Assembly: GCA_028702015.1 (NCBI GenBank)
Contig: JAQVPO010000063.1
Coordinates: forward strand, 1-7,550
Source: Synergistaceae bacterium
Lineage (GTDB): Bacteria > Synergistota > Synergistia > Synergistales > Synergistaceae
Reading direction: 5' to 3'
Length of the DNA stretch: 7,550 bases
Shown: positions 1-4,479 of the stretch, in pieces
Numbering within the stretch: position 1 is the stretch's first letter
Layout: every line of letters begins with the position of its first letter
Position numbers and translations under genes: made by a program
Notes under the pieces: model-generated
Databases searched by the model: none
The model's input: only the letters and a program-made list of their open reading frames with translations
What the model was told of the DNA's origin: nothing

Positions 1-649
1 CGCCTTCTGCAGCAAGTTCACCCAGTGGGTCTGCGCCGATACAGCCTTTGTATTCTTTTATAGATCCGCCTCTTCCTGAGGCCCTGGCCTCAGCAGCAAT
101 CAAAGAAAGGAGCGGCACCACAGATGTACCCGCATATATATGTACCGGTGTTACAGATAGATCCATTCCTTTAAGTAATTTATCCGCATCTTCCAGGTTA
201 GATACAGAAACTCCTCTGTAATCGCCCCTGAAAAATTCCTGATCAGGATCTCTTCCGGATCTTGTGCAGGCGTCAAGTTCAAAATAAAACGTATCTGATC
301 CTTTTTTGATTTCATTGAGCATTGACAGGTTTGCTTCTTCAGGCAGGACATTCGTGCAGCTTTGAGAAATATCCCACGGTTCTGCGACATAGCCTGAAGC
401 AGCAGCTCCTCTCCTGAACGAAGGAATCCCTGGCAGATCCTTGTCTTCAGTCACAGCTGCCATGTCCTCCTCTGTATAAATAGGATTCAGCCTGATGCCT
501 TCGTATGTGTTCGTATACATACGTTTTTCAAATGGAGCCCCTTTGAGTGCAGCAAGCACTTCATCCTGCCATTCCTTTTTCGTAGGAGGAGTAAATTCAT
601 CAAACGAAACAGTCGAAACTTTGCCGCCGTTCATTGCTTTTTCATTCAT
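1..649 (-). CDS. mutA: Methylmalonyl-CoA mutase small (beta) subunit, N-terminal part; gene continues past the left edge
   Basis: This is the non-catalytic partner of the AdoCbl-dependent mutase that interconverts methylmalonyl-CoA and succinyl-CoA in the cytoplasm. Translation from the ATG at 649 gives 216 residues with no stop. The family's N-terminal pattern is visible: a 'PPTKKEWQDEVLAALKGAPF' stretch near residues 19-38, then 'EGIRLNPIYT', then 'PGIPSFRRG' leading into 'GYVAEPWDISQ', and 'GADPLGELA' near the edge. In the family, the small subunit resembles the large one but does not bind B12, and is usually about 600-640 residues, so roughly the first third is present. AAAGGA (660-665) lies 10 nt upstream of the ATG; an in-frame ATG at 634 is a weaker alternative. 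The large subunit (mutB) would be expected further left, outside the window. A cobalamin riboswitch and terminator lie in its leader. Confidence 0.9.
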   Translation of the reverse strand, partial: MNEKAMNGGKVSTVSFDEFTPPTKKEWQDEVLAALKGAPFEKRMYTNTYEGIRLNPIYTEEDMAAVTEDKDLPGIPSFRRGAAASGYVAEPWDISQSCTNVLPEEANLSMLNEIKKGSDTFYFELDACTRSGRDPDQEFFRGDYRGVSVSNLEDADKLLKGMDLSVTPVHIYAGTSVVPLLSLIAAEARASGRGGSIKEYKGCIGADPLGELAAEG

Positions 650-685
650 TAACCTGGCATCCTTTCGTTAAAATTTTACACGGGC

Positions 686-718
686 AAAAAAAAAGCCGCC
701 CTTTACGCGGGCGGCTTT
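686..718 (-). terminator. Intrinsic terminator in the mutA leader (riboswitch output)
   Basis: On the minus strand, a 10-bp GC-rich stem (arms 709-718 and 692-701, loop 702-708) overlaps a run of nine U (686-694). It ends about 37 nt before the mutA start, so it would stop transcription before the gene. It can therefore act as the output of the riboswitch upstream. Its 5' arm and loop can instead pair with 777-789, giving an antiterminated state. Confidence 0.9.
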
Positions 719-814
719 AATACACATTATGGAATCAAAAAAGGATAAACTCCCCTTCTGAAGATCGCAACAATGTCCGCCCGCGCAAACAGTCTGCAAA
801 AACATAATGCAGAC
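702..814 (-). promoter_or_regulatory. Expression platform of the cobalamin riboswitch (antiterminator and switching helices)
   Basis: Three competing pairings are visible in the minus-strand RNA. First, GUCUGCA (808-814) pairs perfectly with UGCAGAC (792-798); this uses the same strand as the 3' side of the aptamer's closing helix P1, so the two exclude each other. Second, UUUGCGCGGGCGG (777-789) pairs over 13 bp, with one G-U, with CCGCCCGCGUAAA (702-714), which destroys the terminator. Third, UGCAGA (793-798) can instead pair weakly with UUUGCG (784-789), masking the start of the antiterminator. Read together: ligand bound, P1 formed, 793-798 free to mask 784-789, terminator formed (OFF); ligand absent, hairpin 792-814 formed, antiterminator formed (ON). 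The pairings are seen in the sequence; the direction of switching is inferred. Confidence 0.65.
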
Positions 815-941
815 CGGTCTCCTGACTTCCGTTCATCCTACTCGCGCGCCTTCCCGAAAATATCAGTGGCAATGCGGTTTCGTCACGGTTACAGTGGCGG
901 GGCCGTCCCAGATTTACACTGGATTCCCGAACATCTGCATT
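806..941 (-). promoter_or_regulatory. Cobalamin (B12) riboswitch aptamer
   Basis: Read on the minus strand, the conserved blocks of the cobalamin riboswitch family appear in the right order. They are GGGAAUCC (921-928), the GCCCCGC-ACUGUAA block (889-903), the B12 box GCCACUG (864-870), GGGAAGG (849-855), and AGUCAGGAGACC (816-827). The closing helix P1 is AAUGCAGA (934-941) with UCUGCAUU (806-813). Members of this family bind adenosyl- or other cobalamins and normally lower expression of B12 synthesis, B12 uptake or B12-independent isoenzyme genes. Here the first gene downstream is mutA, part of a B12-dependent enzyme, which is unusual. The domain begins about 10 nt after the predicted transcription start. 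Confidence 0.95.
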
Positions 942-956
942 TCTATTGTTTTTGGC

Positions 957-986
957 ATTATACATTTTGAAATTATAGACTGTCAA
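957..986 (-). promoter_or_regulatory. Sigma70-type promoter for the riboswitch-mutA transcript
   Basis: On the minus strand, TTGACA (981-986) and TATAAT (957-962) are both exact consensus hexamers, separated by 18 bp. Transcription would start near 950, just ahead of the riboswitch's closing helix. A second TATAAT-like word lies inside the spacer but is too close to the -35. Confidence 0.88.
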
Positions 987-1060
987 GAAACAATTTATTT
1001 GTTAAGCTGTTTAGTATGTTAAATAAACACAATAGCATCTAACAGTTTTACCATTTGTAC

Positions 1061-1089
1061 TTGACATCATGATAAAGTGGCTGTATTAT
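1061..1089 (+). promoter_or_regulatory. Sigma70-type promoter for the leader peptide-symporter transcript
   Basis: TTGACA (1061-1066) and TATTAT (1084-1089) are separated by 17 bp. The start would be near 1096, about 48 nt before the leader-peptide ATG. It diverges from the mutA promoter, leaving about 74 bp (987-1060) of AT-rich DNA between the two -35 boxes. That stretch contains short inverted words (AACAA/TTGTT, CTGTT/AACAG), but none is convincing as an operator. Confidence 0.82.
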
Positions 1090-1143
1090 CTCCTCCAATC
1101 ACTTGAAGATCTAAAAATCAGAAGCTGAAGGAGGCTCGCGGAA

Positions 1144-1251
1144 ATGCTGATCGGTATGATAAGAAACCTTTCCTATTACGCTTACTCTTATCCTCGCTGC
1201 AATCATGCCTCGGGGCAATTGGTGCTTTCTGCGAAGTCTGAGTCAGCTTAA
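1144..1251 (+). CDS. Tyrosine-rich leader peptide (35 aa), probable transcription attenuator
   Basis: The ATG at 1144 is preceded by AAGGAGG (1128-1134) at 9 nt, one of the best ribosome binding sites in the window. The peptide has Tyr-Tyr-Ala-Tyr-Ser-Tyr at residues 11-16 (1174-1191), so four of six codons are tyrosine; it ends at TAA 1249. A strong intrinsic terminator follows 25 nt after the stop, before the first structural gene. This is the arrangement of leader peptides such as those of trp, his and phe operons, where scarce charged tRNA stalls the ribosome and prevents termination. GATAAGA (1158-1164) can pair with TCTTATC (1186-1192), enclosing most of the Tyr codons. CCTCGGG (1208-1214) can pair with CCCGAGG (1289-1295) of the terminator and is a candidate antiterminator, though short. 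No T-box consensus is present. The peptide is probably cis-acting with no function of its own. Confidence 0.72.
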   Translation: MLIGMIRNLSYYAYSYPRCNHASGQLVLSAKSESA

Positions 1252-1276
1252 AGATATTACTGCTGAATGATACTTC

Positions 1277-1312
1277 AAGGATCGCCGGCCCGAGGGCCGG
1301 CGATCCTTTTTT
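1277..1312 (+). terminator. Strong intrinsic terminator/attenuator between leader peptide and symporter genes
   Basis: A perfect 14-bp stem (arms 1277-1290 and 1295-1308) with a CGAG loop is followed by a U run ending at 1312. It lies between the promoter at 1061-1089 and the genes at 1377 onward, with no second promoter evident in 1313-1370, so the downstream genes depend on read-through. That supports a regulatory, attenuator role. Confidence 0.9.
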
Positions 1313-1376
1313 GTGCCTTTGCTGGGGTCAAGTTTTTTAAATCAAATCGAAAAATAATTATTTGGAGGGGTCATAA

Positions 1377-1472
1377 ATGTTCAATACAGATATGTGGGTA
1401 GTGGTTTCGGGAGCTTCGCTTTTATGGGGCGCAGCTTGGTCGGTAATAAAAATCATCAGGTCGGTGAAATAA
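1377..1472 (+). CDS. 31-aa single-span membrane protein, putative small accessory subunit of the symporter
   Basis: The ATG at 1377 follows GGAGGGG (1364-1370) by 6 nt. The product has a short polar N-terminus (MFNTDM), one hydrophobic span with two Gly-Ala pairs and three Trp (about residues 7-24), and a basic tail (K-I-I-R-S-V-K), so its C-terminus probably faces the cytoplasm. The stop at 1470-1472 is one base from the symporter ATG at 1474. The symporter has only a weak Shine-Dalgarno of its own, which points to translational coupling. Very small proteins encoded beside sodium symporter genes are known (for example MetS with the NSS transporter MetP, and YhdT with PanF), so a role in symporter assembly or activity is a reasonable inference. 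I cannot assign it to a named family with certainty. The single span, strong RBS and tight spacing argue against a chance ORF. Confidence 0.8.
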   Translation: MFNTDMWVVVSGASLLWGAAWSVIKIIRSVK

Positions 1473-1473
1473 A

Positions 1474-2943
1474 ATGTTTACTTTTGCTCCGCTGTGGATC
1501 GGGTACGCCATCCTTCTGGTTCTGATAGCCAAATATTCCAAAAGCAGGGATGCATTACTCCCAGGAAAAGTGGGCGTTGCTGTTCAGGCTCTCGCATATG
1601 TCGCCACATACGTTTCAGCTGTAGCGCTGGTAGGGTTCGGAGGTTTATGCTATATCTTCGGCATGCAGATGCTGCTTATCGCAGCTGGCAATGTCTGGCT
1701 TGGCACATGGTTCGTTTACCGTTATCTCGCATGGCCTACCAGATTATGGCAGAGGAAGCTTGATTCTAAAACTCCGGCGGAATTTTTATCAAAAGCTTTT
1801 GAGACCCCCAAGCTGCAGGTATTCATCGGTTTGATATCTACCATCCTCCTTATAATCTACGGTTCGGCTGTATTCAAAGGCGCTGCGGTGATGGTTTCCG
1901 GAGTCCTTCCTATTTCGACCAATACAGCGCTTGCCTGCCTGGTGGCCATTGTAGGCATGAGCGTAGTCTGGGGCGGCCTTAGGGGAGTGCTTTACACTGA
2001 AGCCTTTCAGGGTCTCGTGATGATACTGGGAGTAGGGGCTCTTCTTCTCTCGCTGCTTCGCGAGGTTGGAGGCCCTATGGCAGGTCTTCACGCGCTGGCA
2101 GCGCTTCCTCCTACGGAAGCTGCAAACAACGGGTTTCTCGCCCTGAGCAGCGGTCCTGCCGGGCTGAATATTATCTTTCTTACACTTGTGACATCTGTCG
2201 GGATCTGGGCACAGCCCCAGATGATACAGCGGCATTTCGCGCTGAAAAGCACTCAGGAGACCAAAAAAGCGGCACCTCTGGCAATGCTTGCCCTCTCAAT
2301 AGTTGTAGGCGGAGCCTACTTTACAAGCGCGCTCTCAAGGCTCATTCTCGGTCCCGGGATAACTAATCCCGATACCGTTCTGCCGGCGCTGGTGCATAAG
2401 CTTCTTCCGACATTCGGTCAGCAGCTTTTCGCCCTTGCTATAGTTTCAGCGTCACTCTCCACCGCATCAGCCCTACTGCATATAGCAAGCGGCAGCCTCG
2501 GACGTGACGTATTTAAAAAACACCTGACCGGCTGGTCATGGAGGATCGCAGTAATATTCTGCACTGCATGCAGCGGTATCTTCGCGCTGAAAAGCTCATC
2601 AATAATAGCGCTAATTTGCGCTACGAGCTGGACTATACTCGCATGCTCAATACTTGTACCTTATCTTGCACTTCTGATCCAGGGCCCCAGAGCAGGTTCA
2701 AGCGCGGCATTCTGTTCATCAGTTTTCGGCCTGGCCGGCACTTTAGCCTGGTATCTCCTTGCATACAAAACAACATCAGTTGGTATAAGCGGTATATCAG
2801 CACCCGGGCTAATCGGCGCGATACATCCGATCCTGCCTGGAACAGCAGCATCTCTCACTGCGTTCATTCTCTTCGCAAAAAAGGGAACACTGGTCATACC
2901 CTCCCTTTCCGGATCCTCCGCGGAGGCAAAGGGCAGGGACTAA
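1474..2943 (+). CDS. Sodium:solute symporter (SSS/SLC5 family)
   Basis: This 489-residue polytopic inner-membrane protein has about 12-13 hydrophobic spans and belongs to the family that couples Na+ entry to uptake of amino acids, carboxylates, sugars or vitamins. Family marks include the first core helix 'ATYVSAVALVGFGG' (44-57), 'GGLRGVLYTEAFQG' (167-180), 'WAQPQMIQRHFALKS' (245-259), and 'SASLSTASALLH' (325-336). In the last, Ser329/Thr330 align by eye with the Na+-coordinating Ser340/Thr341 of E. coli PutP. The PutP Asp55 position appears to be Tyr46, so it is not a simple PutP orthologue. The N-terminus is short, with one span before the first core helix. It is co-transcribed with the 31-aa protein behind a tyrosine-rich leader. 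The substrate cannot be read from the protein; control by tyrosine codons makes tyrosine or another aromatic amino acid the first candidate. Confidence 0.9.
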   Translation: MFTFAPLWIGYAILLVLIAKYSKSRDALLPGKVGVAVQALAYVATYVSAVALVGFGGLCYIFGMQMLLIAAGNVWLGTWFVYRYLAWPTRLWQRKLDSKTPAEFLSKAFETPKLQVFIGLISTILLIIYGSAVFKGAAVMVSGVLPISTNTALACLVAIVGMSVVWGGLRGVLYTEAFQGLVMILGVGALLLSLLREVGGPMAGLHALAALPPTEAANNGFLALSSGPAGLNIIFLTLVTSVGIWAQPQMIQRHFALKSTQETKKAAPLAMLALSIVVGGAYFTSALSRLILGPGITNPDTVLPALVHKLLPTFGQQLFALAIVSASLSTASALLHIASGSLGRDVFKKHLTGWSWRIAVIFCTACSGIFALKSSSIIALICATSWTILACSILVPYLALLIQGPRAGSSAAFCSSVFGLAGTLAWYLLAYKTTSVGISGISAPGLIGAIHPILPGTAASLTAFILFAKKGTLVIPSLSGSSAEAKGRD

Positions 2944-3026
2944 AACCAGCGGCATAAAATCACATAGACGCAGCGGCTGAAAACTTCAAATAACAGTTAT
3001 AAAAACATATAAACCAGTTATGATCC

Positions 3027-3080
3027 AGACATCAAGAATCCCGGCACTGTACGGGCCGGGATTCTTGATGTCTTATTATT
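3027..3080 (+). terminator. Terminator after the symporter gene
   Basis: A perfect 19-bp hairpin (arms 3027-3045 and 3055-3073, 9-nt loop) is followed by an interrupted U-rich stretch (TTATTATTGT). It lies about 84 nt after the symporter stop. It faces the converging aminotransferase gene but has no T run on the minus strand, so it mainly serves the plus strand. The rest of 2944-3197 holds no gene I can support. Confidence 0.82.
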
Positions 3081-3197
3081 GTATTATATGCAATGCTGTC
3101 GCAATAGGCTAAGCGATCATCCTGAAGCATAAATAAAACTTTGAGATATTTTTTTAGTTTGCTTTTAAAACATCTCTCATGTGTCCTCCTGTGCCGG

Positions 3198-4322
3198 CTA
3201 CAATGTGTTCAAAAAATCGCTTACAGCGTTAAGTCCTTCTGAAAGGATCTCCTTCCTCGGAGCATATCCTATGCGAAAGTGTTTTTCAAACTCAAAACAG
3301 CTCCCTGGGACAACAAAGGCTCCGTTGTACTCGAACATGCGCCGGCAGAATTCCTCAGACTCTATTTCGTGGTCATATCTGATCAGTGCTGTGGTTCCTG
3401 CCTCCGGAACTGTGAAACTGATTCTGTCTGTCCGGTTTACCCAGTCTGTAAGAATTTTCTTGTTTTCCATAAGGATATTCATGTTCCGTTCCAGTATCTT
3501 CTTTTTATTTTTCAGGGCTATCAGAGCAAGCGCGTCATCGACCATCCCGCAGCTGATAATATTGTAGTCGCGATGCCTGAAACATTCTCTGACAAATGCC
3601 TCATCCGCAGCGATCCAGCCAAGTCTCAGGCCTGCGAGTGAGTATACTTTCGACATGCTCGAGGTGCTTACGCCCTTTTCATATATATCGGCTATCGATG
3701 GCACGGTGTAGCTTCCTTCGTGCTCAAGCCCGCGGTATACTTCATCGCACACCACCCATGCACCCGCTTTATCTGCAATCTCAGCGATCTCTTTCATTAG
3801 CTTTTCACCGAAACATGCGCCGGTGGGATTATTAGGAGTGTTTATAACGATCGCTCTGGTATTTGATTTGACAAGCGACCTCAGTTTGTTCATATCAGGC
3901 ATGAAGCCTTCTTCTGGTTCCGTGCGCAGACGCCTGACCTTAGCCCCGAAGGATTCAGGAAGGGAATATAGCTGCTGATATGTCGGATAGACGGCAACGA
4001 CCTCGTCCCCGGGCCTCACCAAAGTAAAGAGCGCAAGAAAATTAGCGCCTATCCCTCCGTTCGTCACAAGAATATTGTCTATCGTCTTTTTTTTCTTGTA
4101 GAGCTGCGTTATCTGATCCCTGAGTTCAGCGCTCCCCGGTATAGCTCCATAGGTCAGCCTGGTCTCCGCAAGCCTTCCGAAAAACTCTTCTCTGTCCACA
4201 GAAGCAATATCAAGCAGCTCTCCTATTTTCAACGATTCCACGCAAGTTTCAGCAATGTTGTATTTGGCATCATCCTCGTATTTATTCATCCACTCTTCAA
4301 CTTCAAAAGCTTTGATCTCCAC
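3198..4322 (-). CDS. PLP-dependent aminotransferase, class I/II (fold type I)
   Basis: This cytoplasmic enzyme should transfer an amino group between an amino acid and a 2-oxo acid. Numbered from the GTG at 4322 (374 aa), the family residues are: 'NTPNNPTG' at 161-168, Asp193 and Tyr196 in 'VCDEVYRG', the PLP-binding Lys225 in 'SMSKVYSLAGLRLGW', Arg233 after it, and Arg350 ('FRIGYA'), which would hold the substrate carboxylate. The length fits the family. The GTG start is chosen because homologous proteins begin at about this point and because the 41 extra upstream codons (to 4445) run across the pckA terminator and are rich in hydrophobic residues unlike a cytoplasmic enzyme. GGGGG (4331-4335) lies 8 nt upstream of GTG. 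Substrate specificity is not readable. It converges on the symporter gene, and a link to amino-acid catabolism is inference. No terminator with a good U run is seen downstream. Confidence 0.88.
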   Translation of the reverse strand: MEIKAFEVEEWMNKYEDDAKYNIAETCVESLKIGELLDIASVDREEFFGRLAETRLTYGAIPGSAELRDQITQLYKKKKTIDNILVTNGGIGANFLALFTLVRPGDEVVAVYPTYQQLYSLPESFGAKVRRLRTEPEEGFMPDMNKLRSLVKSNTRAIVINTPNNPTGACFGEKLMKEIAEIADKAGAWVVCDEVYRGLEHEGSYTVPSIADIYEKGVSTSSMSKVYSLAGLRLGWIAADEAFVRECFRHRDYNIISCGMVDDALALIALKNKKKILERNMNILMENKKILTDWVNRTDRISFTVPEAGTTALIRYDHEIESEEFCRRMFEYNGAFVVPGSCFEFEKHFRIGYAPRKEILSEGLNAVSDFLNTL

Positions 4323-4412
4323 GCTGAATTCCCCCAATACATATAGTAGTATGAATAAAGCATAACAGAATTTAGCTCTTCTGTGACATAAGATCTCCCA
4401 TATCTTTTCTGT

Positions 4413-4451
4413 AAAAAAGACGGCATGCAGAATTATTCTCTGCACACCGCC
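4413..4451 (-). terminator. Terminator after pckA
   Basis: On the minus strand, a 13-bp stem (arms 4439-4451 and 4419-4431, three G-U pairs, 7-nt loop) is followed by six U (4413-4418). It starts about 28 nt after the pckA stop codon. It separates pckA from the aminotransferase gene, so the latter needs its own promoter in about 4323-4412; I see no clear consensus there. Confidence 0.85.
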
Positions 4452-4479
4452 TTATCTGTATTAAGCTGGATCTGCCGTT

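Noticed and set aside
151..390. 79-codon minus-strand frame overlapping mutA
   Set aside because: It is out of frame with the clearly recognisable mutA product and is a shadow.
651..660. Mini-ORF ATG-CCA-GGT-TAA overlapping the mutA ATG on the minus strand
   Set aside because: Its ATG directly abuts the AAAGGA site, leaving no room for ribosome binding; likely chance.
735..1022. Open frames of 65-83 codons on both strands between mutA and the leader peptide
   Set aside because: They lie over the cobalamin riboswitch and its promoter, have no convincing ribosome binding sites, and their products resemble no protein I know. The RNA structure explains the conservation.
987..1060. Operator palindrome between the divergent promoters
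   Set aside because: The inverted words are only 5 bp each in AT-rich DNA, as expected by chance; no recognised regulator site.
1090..1320. T-box riboswitch sensing tRNA-Tyr ahead of the symporter
   Set aside because: No T-box consensus (AGGGTGG...ACCGCG type) or specifier hairpin is visible; a translated leader with its own strong RBS explains the region better.
1789..2235. 148-codon minus-strand frame inside the symporter gene
   Set aside because: It is antisense to a well-supported membrane protein, with a low-complexity charged product and no RBS; a shadow frame.
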